DNA from: Echinarachnius parma
Taxonomy: Eukaryota; Echinodermata; Echinoidea; Clypeasteroida; Echinarachniidae
Direction: 5' to 3'
Assembly (NCBI GenBank): GCA_037951105.1
Contig: JBAMJV010003769.1
Coordinates: 55,671-119,670 of the forward strand
DNA: 64,000 nucleotides
Under the pieces are notes generated by a model. The model did no database searches. It saw nothing but the letters and a program-made list of their open reading frames with translations, and was not told the origin of the DNA. This document shows, piece after piece, positions 35,401-41,962 of this stretch; the first letter of the stretch is position 1; the number at the start of each line of letters is the position of its first letter. Position numbers and translations under genes: made by a program.

Positions 35401-36610
35401 AGTTGGTGTGGGTCTGAGGCATCCTGTGATGATCCTCATGGTTTCGTTTAGGGTGGTGTCCAATTTGGGCGTGTGTGAGATAGTTAGTTTACACTAGGTT
35501 GATATTACAATGATAATTTTGTTGTTATTCCTCATATTTTGATAACAATCATAACAATCACTCTTATTTATATTTGTATTGGAATAATATTATGTATATT
35601 TTCTTTCAATTAGTATGTAATATTTCATGTGTTTTTACCTTTTAAATTTACTTGTAATTTTGCCTTTTGGCTACACATAGTTGAATAAAAAACCTTGAAT
35701 TGAATTAAATTGATCAATAGTAAGTTTAAACACATTTCAGGTTTGAGGGAATTTATCTAGACTGCCCAAAAGCTGTTGATAACAACATTTATCATGCCCA
35801 ACAAGGGTTTTAAGTAATATGTAGAAAGTGCACCTCTGACAACCAGCTTGTCTATAAGCAGCTTCTCTGCCAGATCATTCAGCTCTACTTCCCTCAGCGC
35901 CTCAGCCAGAATATCTCTCTTGTCTCCTTCTTCTCTGGTATTCCATGTCATCAACACTTCAATAAGGGCACCTCTTACGTCGTTCAGATGTTTGACTCTG
36001 ATCTGATTCAGCTCAGCATACTGGACTCCGAGGTTGATTCCTATATCTTCGTAGTAGCGCGGATCAATCATCCGTGATAAAAGAGCAAGTTCCTTCTCTT
36101 GCAGGACACTGTGCCAAAATAGGAAACGTACATAACATGTTATTAATGCGTTCCTCATAATATTATTATAATTATAATAATTGTGAACAGATATTGAATG
36201 TTTTAATCACAGTTCTAAAAATAATATTCCAGTTGTCACGATGCTAAAGGATCTGTTGCCGTTCCACTCATCCCCTTTCCATTAAGAAAACAACTAATCA
36301 TGATTATGAGCTTCATGACACATGTAACGATGTAACGATTAATACGTTTCCATAATCAACACGGCATCCTGTATTATTTATCTTTAAAAGACGAAGATCG
36401 ATTTCTCGAAATGTAAACTTATGAGGGGCACTATATTAGGTAATCTTTTATTCATATTAACATAGTACGATTAGCTAACCTGGTCTGAATATCTGCACCT
36501 TTGGTCTTGGTCTTGGTCTTAGGACCAGGGTTAGGTTCTATGTCTCCTGCCTCCATGAGGTCAAGTGTGGCGTTGAACCACTTCCAGGGGCATTCACCCT
36601 GTCTTATCAT
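15931..36610 (-). CDS. Multi-exon NLR gene: 2A-like leader, Death, NACHT, LRRs, C-terminal tail (about 1,039 aa)
   Basis: Predicted cytosolic pattern-recognition receptor of the NLR (NACHT-LRR) family. Ten exons, listed separately, join as 36610-36480, 36108-35834, 30298-30194, 29877-28256, 27211-27050, 23870-23718, 20885-20685, 19618-19454, 17426-17326 and 16135-15931. Every donor begins GT and every acceptor ends AG, and the phases match at all nine junctions (2, 1, 1, 0, 0, 0, 0, 0, 2). The summed length is 3,120 nt, exactly 1,040 codons including the stop. Predicted residues: 2A motif 23-30, Death fold about 48-130, Walker A 260-268, Walker B 331-340, LRR exons 712-938, C-terminal module 939-1039. 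Family knowledge: the Death domain recruits adaptors, NACHT is an ATP-driven oligomerisation switch, and LRRs sense ligand or autoinhibit. No in-frame stop or frameshift was found. The 5' end is uncertain, because the first exon could be internal (see the upstream membrane-protein frame). Exon borders are read by eye, without transcript data. Confidence 0.82.
16248..16690 (+). mobile_element. MITE family 1 (copy c, divergent, 3' truncated)
   Basis: Starts TTAAAGAAGTAGTTCAGTTT and contains AAATCGGCTTAGAGGCGGCTG and the TTGCGCCCTG motif. The right inverted end is not found. A related divergent copy is split between about 41,330 and 47,200. It lies in the intron between NLR exons 10 and 9. Confidence 0.55.
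16746..17277 (+). mobile_element. TTAA-flanked MITE, family 2 (copy a)
   Basis: TTAA at both ends, with inverted termini around AGTGATGCATGTAAAGTGTC and GACACTTTACCTGTATCACT. Internal landmarks are CTTATGGTAAGAGAAG and CACTAGGTAAACAGTGTTCG. Sister copies lie at 27,247, 32,626 and 60,314. It lies in the intron between NLR exons 10 and 9. Confidence 0.8.
17326..17426 (-). CDS. NLR exon 9: unrecognised module
   Basis: A 101-nt exon with a strong acceptor (ctgtgactttcttgacag) and a donor GGCAG|GTAGGA. It enters in phase 0, matching exon 8, and leaves in phase 2, matching exon 10. It encodes about 33 residues that are charged and helical in outlook (…FLQAVRKKNG at the end). No family is recognised. 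It is called because both splice sites are good and both phases fit. Confidence 0.6.
17690..18600. repeat. Degenerate tandem repeat, about 100-125 bp unit
   Basis: About eight diverged units, each with a CCTGTTTATAGCGG-like segment and a GGTGGTCACTATACACAGG-like segment in regular alternation. It lies in the intron between NLR exons 9 and 8. Confidence 0.7.
18850..19437. mobile_element. G-run element, second copy
   Basis: Inverse ends AGTGGCGGACATAGG / TGTCCGCCACTG. Inside are three to four repeats of an ATTTTCGAAGCCGAGACC-type segment separated by runs of 15-24 G, plus a T-run and a C-run near the right end. It is homologous to 7,856-8,438. It lies directly beside NLR exon 8, and its Gly/Pro-rich frames are not coding. 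Confidence 0.7.
19454..19618 (-). CDS. NLR exon 8: LRR 4
   Basis: A 165-nt exon, phase 0/0, acceptor tactaatacaatcacag, donor AGCAAG|GTAAAA. It encodes 55 residues with the clearest LRR of the set (VRYLKLHVITL, then LARWLCCLPDLTHLELKD). It ends AASSK like its sisters. It lies just next to a G-run element whose long Pro/Gly frames overlap the downstream intron and are not coding. Confidence 0.78.
19866..19908. repeat. Poly-C tract
   Basis: About 25-30 C with one or two interruptions, in the intron upstream of NLR exon 8. Confidence 0.85.
20685..20885 (-). CDS. NLR exon 7: LRR 3 with acidic insertion
   Basis: A 201-nt exon, phase 0/0, acceptor ggtatcatacctag, donor AGCAAG|GTAAAG. The LRR core is LATWLCSLSNLNQLMMWDM. 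Compared with the sister exons it carries about 16 extra residues rich in Thr, Ser, Glu and Asp before the helix (around TNSSETEPSDVES). The 5' border is set by homology: the distance from acceptor to the conserved H/N-D-x-T-L motif is the same as in exon 6. The insertion would form a loop on the LRR surface and may mark a rapidly evolving position. Confidence 0.68.
20890..22180. other. Intron 6 sequence without recognised features
   Basis: Part of the intron between NLR exons 7 and 6. A segment at 21,190-21,760 (GGGGTATTCCGGGCCTG start, AATTCCGCTTTAA end) has the look of another TTAA/AATTCC-bounded non-autonomous element, but no second copy exists here to confirm it. Confidence 0.3.
22190..22478. 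repeat. Two adjacent inverted repeats
   Basis: First, arms at about 22,194-22,268 and 22,284-22,357 share AACAAAAGATAAGGTC / GACCTTATCTTTTGTT and GTGGGTCTTCGG. Second, 22,365-22,475 folds on CATAATCTTCTTATTCATTC and AACAAAATACAT with its inverse. Both lie in the intron between exons 7 and 6. Confidence 0.7.
22555..23128 (-). mobile_element. MITE family 1 (copy d)
   Basis: TTAA at 22,555 and 23,125, with inverted ends AGGGATAGTTGAGTTCTGG and CTCAACTATCCCT. It carries the inverse of the family core (AGCCGTTTCTGAACCGATT). It lies in the intron between exons 7 and 6. Confidence 0.75.
23370..23434. repeat. (TG)n microsatellite
   Basis: About 29 uninterrupted TG units. Confidence 0.95.
23718..23870 (-). 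CDS. NLR exon 6: LRR 2
   Basis: A 153-nt exon, phase 0/0, acceptor attcaatcccag, donor AGCAAG|GTAACA. It encodes 51 residues with the LRR core LLSWLCCLPNLTRLVLF. Its last codons (AASSK-like; here EASSK) and its splice borders are shared with exons 7 and 8. This points to exon duplication within the gene. Confidence 0.75.
24400..25940. mobile_element. Element with inverted CGCTAGCG-type ends inside MITE copy e
   Basis: The left end has GCGCTAGCGTTCTAGGTCCT; the right end has the inverse AGGACCTACAACGCTATCGC and TTCGCGCTAG. Just inside the left end a 76-bp unit is repeated exactly twice (24,413-24,564). Confidence 0.55.
24742..25856. mobile_element. G-run element, innermost of the nest
   Basis: Inverse ends CCAGGGGTGTCGATCC and GGATCGACACCCCTGG. 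G-runs lie near 24,897-24,915 and C/G runs near 25,765-25,830. No coding sequence recognised; Pro/Gly frames come from the homopolymers. Confidence 0.65.
26110..27049. other. Intron 5 sequence without recognised features
   Basis: A/T-rich, with only an ATT-type short run at about 26,910-26,930. Confidence 0.45.
27050..27211 (-). CDS. NLR exon 5: LRR 1
   Basis: A 162-nt exon, phase 0 on both sides. The acceptor is cattactccag and the donor is AAC|GTAAAT. It encodes 54 residues with an RNase-inhibitor-type leucine-rich pattern: a short beta segment, then CLAEIICTPSSLKEVFLGRC. This repeat type forms the ligand-facing arc in NLRs. It follows the NACHT exon directly in the splice model. Confidence 0.72.
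27247..27807 (+). mobile_element. MITE family 2 (copy b)
   Basis: TTAA at 27,247 and 27,804, with termini AGTGAGGCATGTAAAGTGTC and GACACTTTACAGGTTTCACT. It begins only 36 bp upstream of the splice acceptor of NLR exon 5, in the intron to exon 4. Confidence 0.8.
28256..29877 (-). CDS. NLR exon 4: NACHT ATPase module
   Basis: One 1.6-kb exon encodes about 540 residues. The Walker A is GEAGAGKTT, the Walker B is VFIAYDGLDE, and the sensor segment is LAMVTSRPW; these define a NACHT NTPase. Downstream come winged-helix and helical regions, including PFPIYAAMLCLMW and FPHKLFHEYMAGMHL, the latter a hallmark of the helical domain before the LRRs in echinoderm NLRs. The acceptor is tctttctcaacag (phase 1). 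Two in-frame donors lie 9 nt apart, ATC|GTAAGT (exon end 28265) and TTG|GTAAGT (exon end 28256), both phase 0. The exon is uninterrupted and all nucleotide-binding motifs are intact, so the ATPase is probably functional. Confidence 0.93.
29880..30190. other. NLR intron 3
   Basis: Short intron between exons 3 and 4, with no further features. Confidence 0.6.
30194..30298 (-). CDS. NLR exon 3: short linker
   Basis: This 105-nt exon lies between a good acceptor (tttttattccaacag) and a near-consensus donor (GATG|GTGAGT). Phase 1 on both sides makes it symmetric and skippable without a frameshift. It encodes 35 residues, basic at the start, then two closely spaced cysteines (DCTICITDLPP) and a Pro/Ser stretch. 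It links the Death domain to the NACHT region. No domain is recognised; the cysteine pair is too short for a zinc finger by itself. Support comes from the paired splice signals and from frame continuity. Confidence 0.7.
30300..30820. other. Part of NLR intron 2 without recognised features
   Basis: A/T-rich, no repeats recognised. Confidence 0.45.
30821..31616. mobile_element. Foldback element with TA ends
   Basis: Starts TACCGTGTGTCTCAAAAAAA and ends with the inverse TTAGACACACGGTA. The arms of about 340-380 bp share GCTTGGGTGAGCACTG / AGTGCTCACCCAAGC and GCATGAGTGAACAGGAATTG. TA at the borders suggests a mariner-like non-autonomous element. It lies in NLR intron 2. Confidence 0.7.
31630..32315. 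mobile_element. Second foldback element, abutting the first
   Basis: The left end GTACCCCCTAGCATTTGTTC is mirrored at the right by GAACAAAATGCTGGGGGG with an expanded G-run. Inner arms share TCACCGATTTTGATCATTC / GAATGATCAAAATCGGTGA. It lies in NLR intron 2. Confidence 0.7.
32626..32982 (+). mobile_element. MITE family 2 (copy c, internally shortened)
   Basis: TTAA at 32,626 and 32,979, with ends AGGGATGCCTGTAGAGTGTC and GACACTTTACAGGTGCACCT. It is about 200 bp shorter than the sister copies. Confidence 0.75.
33235..35026. mobile_element. 1.8-kb DNA transposon with CACAGTGGGCC ends and 5-bp duplication
   Basis: Perfect inverted ends CACAGTGGGCC / GGCCCACTGTG are followed by imperfect inverse sequence (CAAAGTGTGCCAAAAT). 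The flanks repeat CAGCG on both sides (33,230-33,234 and 35,027-35,031). Removing the element and one CAGCG restores the interrupted reading frame, which proves the borders. No transposase is seen inside, so it is non-autonomous. The superfamily is not assigned. Confidence 0.8.
34170..34916. repeat. 144-bp tandem repeat (five units) with CCAAT and CRE-like motifs
   Basis: Units begin near 34,206, 34,350, 34,494, 34,638 and 34,782 (TTAGGTCCAGAAACCCCTTA). Each has CCAATCAG and TTGATGACGTCAG. Because 144 is divisible by three, one minus-strand frame stays open as 48-residue repeats. It is probably not a protein (see rejected items). It sits inside the 1.8-kb transposon. Confidence 0.85.
35500..35755. 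other. Part of NLR intron 2
   Basis: A/T-rich sequence ending in TTGAATTGAATTAAATTG, possibly the leftover tail of a plus-strand retroelement. Confidence 0.3.
35834..36108 (-). CDS. NLR exon 2: Death-fold domain
   Basis: The exon opens after a pyrimidine-rich acceptor (cctattttggcacag) and encodes about 92 residues. These form a helical Death-fold domain with the pattern LLSRMIDPRYYEDIGINLGV, then EL..I, then a helix with ALIEVLMTWN, then ILAEALREVELNDLAEKLL. The W-N/T after helix 4 and the L..AL..... .L..LAE.L ending are typical of Death domains in invertebrate NLRs. Such domains make homotypic contacts with signalling adaptors or caspases. The incoming phase is 2 (AG|T gives Ser). The donor AGAG|GTGCAC is not a strong consensus, but it is the one that keeps the frame with the next exon. 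Confidence 0.8.
36480..36610 (-). CDS. NLR exon 1: leader with 2A-like ribosome-skipping motif
   Basis: Starting at the only in-frame ATG (36610; A at -3), this exon encodes a 43-residue segment. Residues 23-30 are DIEPNPGP, preceded by Gly, which matches the 2A consensus D-x-E-x-N-P-G-P. By the known mechanism the ribosome fails to form the final Gly-Pro bond, releasing a 29-residue peptide and restarting with the proline that opens the receptor. After the motif come a Lys/Thr repeat (KTKTKTK) and then a donor CAG|GTTAG in phase 2. The leader contains Trp, Phe and Leu but no long hydrophobic core, so it is not an obvious signal peptide. The open frame continues upstream of the ATG for about 22 codons, with possible acceptors at 36599 (phase 0) and after ATGCAG, so this may be an internal exon. 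2A-like sequences are known in sea-urchin NLR genes and in some non-LTR retrotransposons. No reverse transcriptase or endonuclease follows here. Confidence 0.72.
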
Positions 36611-36979
36611 GCTCCTGCATGACGTCAAAGACGACTTCTCAGAATAAATTGCCTTTTCGAGATAAACAGGGAACACAACATATTAAATATACTGATAGTT
36701 AATTCCACACTTTAAATGTCATTTGACCCCATTATAGAAAAGATTGCCTGGTAATCACGACTTATATAAACTAAAATTAAAAGGTATCTTGCATTCCATT
36801 AATCAAGTTGATATAACATGTATATTTAGTGAATTGAAATGTTTACTAACTCACAAACTGTAAATATTTTTGTGGTAGTGCTACTAATGTAAGTACTTAA
36901 CGACAGAGCTCTGTTCAAATAGTTGTAAATAAATAATTACCCACATCAGGCATTGTCAGTATTTGAAAGACAGACTACA

Positions 36980-38692
36980 TTACATTCTAAAAAAAATGTA
37001 TTTGTCTATTAAGACGGCGTTCAATTTGTGGATTTGTACCTGCATGGTAAGCCCGAAGCAAGATGGCAGCTTGGATGACGAGTTGTCGGATGATGCAGCA
37101 GCTGTCTGGATGGTTAATATTCTAGAGTTGAGTTCTGAAGCTAAGGCCATTGTCGATTGGTTGGATGTGGACGTGGATGTGCAAGAGTTGTATGGTGCAG
37201 ACGTTGACTGGATGTTCAAGTTCGTAGAGCTAAGTTCCGAATGCAAGTCAACTCCGAGTTGGTTACTAGTGGTTAACAATATGCGGAAGTTGTACTGCGT
37301 ACCCCTTGTATCTTCGACTGTTGCGGTTGTCAATAATGCCATGGAGGGTTTCTGACCGACGGTTATTGCTGATCTGGATATGCATGGTTCTCGGTGTATA
37401 CCATGTTTTGAATTGTACGAATGAGATGTTGACATAGAAGCACTTGGTTGGTTGTCCATGTTGCCTACCGATTGGTTGGACTTTGACGATAGCGACGGCC
37501 GATGTGACATTAATAAGTTCGCATCAAGTCCTGAAGATGTTTCAACGAGGGGTTTGGACGTGAAAGGTGCCACGCATGGGTCCTCATATAGCGAAGATGT
37601 TGACAGGGCACACACGTCTTGATCAGTTCTACCAACTGGTTTTGTGGACTGCCGTGTTGAAAGACGAAATGTTAATAAATGTGTGCCGGTCTGTGAGTGC
37701 AGTCCTGATGGTATGTTGACAGTGGATTTGTTGGAACTCTTAAACTTGTAAACGTTGTCATAATACGCTAGTATTGCCTTTTTGTGCAAGACTGTACGAT
37801 TACGTTTTGAACGCATGACAACTGTGTTTTGGTAGGATGAGGAAGTAACGCAGGAGTAGTCGTACACTGAACATTCTGACGAAGTGTATAAAGTAGGTGT
37901 TGACCGGTTAGTCAAAACTGCACATTTGAGGTCTACAAGCTTGTCAACTTCTGATGACGTCATACTGTATAATTGCTGACCAATGTTGCTTGTCGAATGG
38001 TAAGATAGAGAATCTGTAGTATGGAGGCATAGTCCGTTGCTCATGGAGCGTGCTGGTTGGTTGTACAGGGATAGTGTCAACGAGGCGCATGGTCGTATGC
38101 CAGTGTTGATTAGTGATTTATTGGATTGTGTTGCTGAAGAAAGGAAGGTTGATGTATTGCTCGTTGGTTCGGACTGTGGTGTTGAGATCGGGTACAGGTA
38201 GTCATGATCCGCACTGCTGGTTTGTTGGTAGAAATGCAGTAGTGTATTTCGGAATATATCTTGATCTGTTGGATTTAAGTTTTCATGGAGACAACAAAGT
38301 GCCTGGAGAGTGGAAACTCTTTCGAACCAGTTCGGTGTTTTATGCATCACACCTGAGCCATTTTCAAACGCAGTGATTTGAGTTGACTGATCTTCGCGTG
38401 ACGGGTGTGATGGTGGATACTGATTTCCATATTGACTTGACAGTGGCACTAAATGTGCAACAATGAAAGTACTTAATATAAATAGTGTTACGAGGAGGAT
38501 ATTCATTCCATTACGTGATCCTATCGATGTCGAATTTTCCCCATTCTGCGCTGGAGGCTTGGCAGTTTTTCTTTTCCTCCTGTATCTTTTCTTGCAATCA
38601 TCCCCTTTCCTTATTTGTATCTTGTCATCGCTCGGGGGTCGGGGAAGGAATCTCCCGATCCTTATCCTCCACTCACACAGAGAAACCGACAT
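36980..38692 (-). CDS. Ser/Thr-rich type II membrane protein (570-codon open frame; separate gene or 5' exon of the NLR)
   Basis: A long uninterrupted frame from ATG at 38692. Residues 1-60 are strongly basic (KKRYRRKRKTAKPP region). They are followed by one hydrophobic segment at about 64-84 (MNILLVTLFILSTFIVAHLV), then a roughly 480-residue tail rich in Ser/Thr with many N-x-S/T sequons (NTS, NKS, NRS, NRT, NQS, NSS). A cytosolic basic end before a single signal anchor predicts type II topology with a glycosylated, mucin-like outer part. Near the end are two imperfect repeats (ELSSTNLNIQ and ELNSRILTIQ). A donor-like CAG|GTACAA at 37040 (phase 0) would remove the last 19 codons. It fits in phase with an acceptor at 36599 in the 2A exon. 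Family unknown. The start context is poor. Confidence 0.6.
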   Translation of the reverse strand: MSVSLCEWRIRIGRFLPRPPSDDKIQIRKGDDCKKRYRRKRKTAKPPAQNGENSTSIGSRNGMNILLVTLFILSTFIVAHLVPLSSQYGNQYPPSHPSREDQSTQITAFENGSGVMHKTPNWFERVSTLQALCCLHENLNPTDQDIFRNTLLHFYQQTSSADHDYLYPISTPQSEPTSNTSTFLSSATQSNKSLINTGIRPCASLTLSLYNQPARSMSNGLCLHTTDSLSYHSTSNIGQQLYSMTSSEVDKLVDLKCAVLTNRSTPTLYTSSECSVYDYSCVTSSSYQNTVVMRSKRNRTVLHKKAILAYYDNVYKFKSSNKSTVNIPSGLHSQTGTHLLTFRLSTRQSTKPVGRTDQDVCALSTSSLYEDPCVAPFTSKPLVETSSGLDANLLMSHRPSLSSKSNQSVGNMDNQPSASMSTSHSYNSKHGIHREPCISRSAITVGQKPSMALLTTATVEDTRGTQYNFRILLTTSNQLGVDLHSELSSTNLNIQSTSAPYNSCTSTSTSNQSTMALASELNSRILTIQTAAASSDNSSSKLPSCFGLTMQVQIHKLNAVLIDKYIFFRM

Positions 38693-38889
38693 GACGGAAA
38701 GGCAGTTACGTCAAGAGTAAAGATTAACGCCCTCGTGATCCTCAATACATTTCTCCCGTGCTCCTTAAACCTGTTGACAGAAAAACAAGAACAAACATAA
38801 TGGTAATTCATTAATTAATAAACCATTCCAGATTCTTAAATAAATTATAGACTCATGTAGGCAGAGGGCGCGGAAAGGTTTTGAAAGTA

Positions 38890-38907
38890 TAGGGGGGGGG
38901 GGGGGCT
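38890..38907. repeat. G-run
   Basis: About 15 G at 38,892-38,906, followed about 80 bp later by GGGGCTGCAGCCCC. It could be the end of another G-run element. Confidence 0.5.
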
Positions 38908-39791
38908 GACCACATTTGAATTGTTATAATAACTGTTATTTTATGCTCATGTATTTCTTTGTTTTAAGCCAAACAGTGCGGGGCTGCAGCCCCACCCCCA
39001 GTTCCGTGGCCCCTGGTACGATGACTAAACTAATACAGTCTCCATATGCATGTCATTTAGGGTACTCCTCCGTTTCGCCATCGCTCACCTCTTAGTTGGC
39101 TTTCTATTTTACTTCTATTTTCCTGTTATATCATAGAAACATTGAAAACGGCGCATTTATCAGAAATACGGTGAATAAGGCCATGCAAAATAAATGGTTG
39201 GATTAACCCTAAAAATACCGCCGACCCTAAAGGTTTTTTTTTATTATTTGTTTTATTTTTTATTTTGCGATATGTGTTATTTGTGTGTTATATGTGTGTT
39301 TTTGTGTATTTGTGCGAATCCTGAAAAAAAAAACCTACCTACCTACCCTAATGTTTGGTTGCCCGTTACTGCAATCCAACAATTTTTTTGTTTGGCCTAA
39401 GTTGACTACATTCATACTCATGTACTGTTTCCCTCTTCTGTGTACTAAAAAATCAACAACAGTCATTTTTTATTCAATTAAAGTTGAAGTTGAAGTTCAA
39501 GTTAGTTCAAGTTATATATACATCTGTATAAAAAAAGGTGTAAAATACAGAAAACAGTGTAAAATGCACAATACAATATAAAACATAGAAAAACGAGTAT
39601 ACGCATATCAATTAAAGGAAGAGGAATCAGTTCACAAAATTCATAATGAAGGGGTAAAACAGAGGCCATTAAAGAATACTACATTTCAATAAATATGTTT
39701 TAGTGTCAATATCTAAAGTTCACAAAATAATACAATTACATTCAAACAGACTAGAAATATTTGTAAGGATTAAAAATGAGCATAGAAAATA

Positions 39792-39864
39792 GGCTTCGGC
39801 GGGAATCGAACCCGAGACCTCCAGGTTGCTAGACCGATTATCAACCCATTGAGGCATAATGACC
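39792..39864 (-). mobile_element. tRNA-derived SINE, head (copy 1)
   Basis: The minus strand reads as a tRNA-like 73-nt head: an A-box-like TGCCTCAATGGGTTGA and a perfect B box GGTTCGATTCC, 5' GGTCATTATG, 3' CGCCGAAGCC. The two ends do not pair as an acceptor stem. The body continues to about 39,745 with TTTTTAATCCTTACAAATA. This marks a SINE with an internal pol III promoter. Confidence 0.7.
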
Positions 39865-40777
39865 CTATACACACTAAGAAAAAATGGTTGATAAATGGTC
39901 CAAAGTAACGAAAAAGGGTGCAGACTCGGCATAGGAATAAAGTTGCACCATTTTATGCACCTTTTAGGGTGCATTTTGCTAAGGGGCAAAGTCGCACCTG
40001 TCTTAGTCTTGTTCCTAAACCATGGTCCTACTGCACGCATGGTTTTATGTTCTCCACTGTTAATACAAGATTCGTACACTCTATGTCAATCATCAAATAT
40101 ATCACGCACTATTATGAATGTATACCCTTATGGTTTTGAATGAATATGTGCCAATTTTATTTTAATATAATCTTGAAAAGAATTAGATGGGTCTGTACAA
40201 TCATATTAATGACAACTACGGCCACAGCAAGGCTATCAACCAATTACAGGGTCCGAGAGAAACAATTCACTCACGGAGAGAAAACACATGTATTTTGTGT
40301 TTAAATGCAATTTTTTTAAATTTACATCACTGCTCTATTGGTTCTTGCGTGAAATAATAGCTCATCATGCATGCAGGGATTTGAAAAACAGAGAAATAAT
40401 TAACTTACAGAGAGACAAAATATGCATTTAGTGTTTTAATGCAAAATGTTTAATATCCAACACCTGGTCACTACTCTATGATTCTTTTGTAAAATGATAG
40501 CTTATTATGCATGAAGTAAATAAAGAATTATGAGAATATTTATAATTTAGAAATAGTTTCGTTACAGCCCCTCTGATTGGTAATTTGTTTTGCCAAGATA
40601 TCGCACGTTATGCACACAAAGAAAAACATTAATCGGAAGGTGCAGACTTGACAATGATGCAGAGTATACAGTATAACCGGAGTAATAATACAATAATGCG
40701 ACATCATTAATTCGATGATCGAAGGACCAGTTTATGCGTAGCCTATCATCAATGGTGACTGACTAAAAATGATGTTT

Positions 40778-40880
40778 AATGATTGAAAATGAGCAAAAGA
40801 AAATCGGCTTCGCTGGGATAAAAACCCGAGACCTCAGGATTTCTATAGACCGGTTCTCAACTCATTGAGCCACAAAGACC
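40778..40880 (-). mobile_element. tRNA-derived SINE (copy 2, diverged)
   Basis: Same head with a damaged B box (GGGTTTTTATCCC) and an intact GTGGCTCAATGAG A-box region, followed by CGAAGCCGATTTTCTTTTGC and TCATTTTCAATC. Confidence 0.6.
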
Positions 40881-41021
40881 ATTGAATATGGGACGTTCCT
40901 ATACAAATATTGTCAATGCTCGATTAGCCCTAAGATTATTGAATTAACTTTGTTAGAGATTGCGCAGAATCGCACGAAGTGATGAAGCCTTTTATGAATA
41001 AAATGTAAACATAGAGGACAC

Positions 41022-41095
41022 TTTCTAGAAATATTTGTAAGGATTGAAAATGAGCAAAGAAAAATATGCTTCGTGGGACGCGAACCCGTGACAAA
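41022..41095 (-). mobile_element. tRNA-derived SINE (copy 3, 5' truncated)
   Basis: Keeps the B-box region (GTCACGGGTTCGCGTCCCAC) and the body TCATTTTCAATCCTTACAAA. The A-box half is missing. Confidence 0.6.
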
Positions 41096-41962
41096 TGTTA
41101 AGACATATTGCAAATCGGGGGTGTTTTTTTAAAACGATTTTGTGTTAAAATTGTTTGTATCTACATCATATCTACGTCACTACAAATAGTATACTATACT
41201 TAAGGAAAAGCGATATGCTAAAACATATTTTAGTGACGTAGATAAAATAAATTTTAACTTCAGAATACAGGACTTGGCTACACTACTACTATAAAAAAAA
41301 CATATACGGCAAATTGAACACTATATTTTGTTCAGTGTGAACAGTTGTGAGATGCAAAATTAAGTCTAAAATTTGGAAACGCGCACAATTGTAATGACAT
41401 AATCAAGTTTGTATGATTAAAATAGGTCCAGAAACGGACAGAATATCCATAAATATATGTTACGGACGATCTTTTATTCAATAATTTCAGAAAATATTTG
41501 TGACCTTACACCACAAAACGACCGTTATGTGGCCGTGGTAGTTTGTGTGTTATTGGCTGATATAGCCAAATTTTGTTTAAAATATGAAATTCACGATTTT
41601 GGTATTTCCTGAATTAGGGTATCATGATTTACCTTTTGTGAAACTTTGAGCGTCAGAGATCATGTTTAAATATGATTTTTAATTGAAAGATTAAACGAGA
41701 ACTTGTTTGAGATTTAATCTCAATTATATAAGTAATATAAAATGAGGGAATACGTTAACTGAGAGCCCGTCAGTGCGCATGCGCTAATCCGCAATATTCG
41801 TAGATAGCCGAGGATGTGCCTGCTGAACCAAGGCAGAAAGATTACGAGAACTCGAATTAGTACCCAACATTAGGGAGGGTAAGGGAGGGACGTAATCCCT
41901 CATTTTATATTACTTATATAATTGAGATTAAATCTCAAACAAGTTCTCGTTTAATCTTTCAA

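Larger units (their letters stand above)
33055..35463 (-). pseudogene. Non-LTR retrotransposon 3' ORF fragment, split by a DNA transposon
   Basis: The minus-strand frame 35,463-35,030 encodes the C-terminal part of a retrotransposon polyprotein (RIITGCLRPTPTDLLPVLAG, then DWVTLNRLRTGVGRF). It stops at an insertion and resumes in frame at 33,230-33,060, where a zinc-knuckle-like CxC...H....C segment occurs (ACTCGAPEQTASHIIEECP). This tail is typical of Jockey/R1-type elements. Only the tail is present. It lies in NLR intron 2. Confidence 0.75.

Noticed and set aside
36452..36676. 2A motif as part of a non-LTR retrotransposon
   Set aside because: 2A-like motifs are known in such elements, but no endonuclease or RT follows, and the exon joins in phase to a Death domain. 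It is kept as a remaining alternative, not the main call.
36963..37355. 130-residue plus-strand frame
   Set aside because: Antisense shadow of the Ser/Thr-rich membrane-protein frame; the composition mirrors Ser/Thr codons.
39792..39864. Functional tRNA gene
   Set aside because: The B box is perfect, but the ends cannot form an acceptor stem and the head is fused to a repeated body present in two more copies; it is a SINE.
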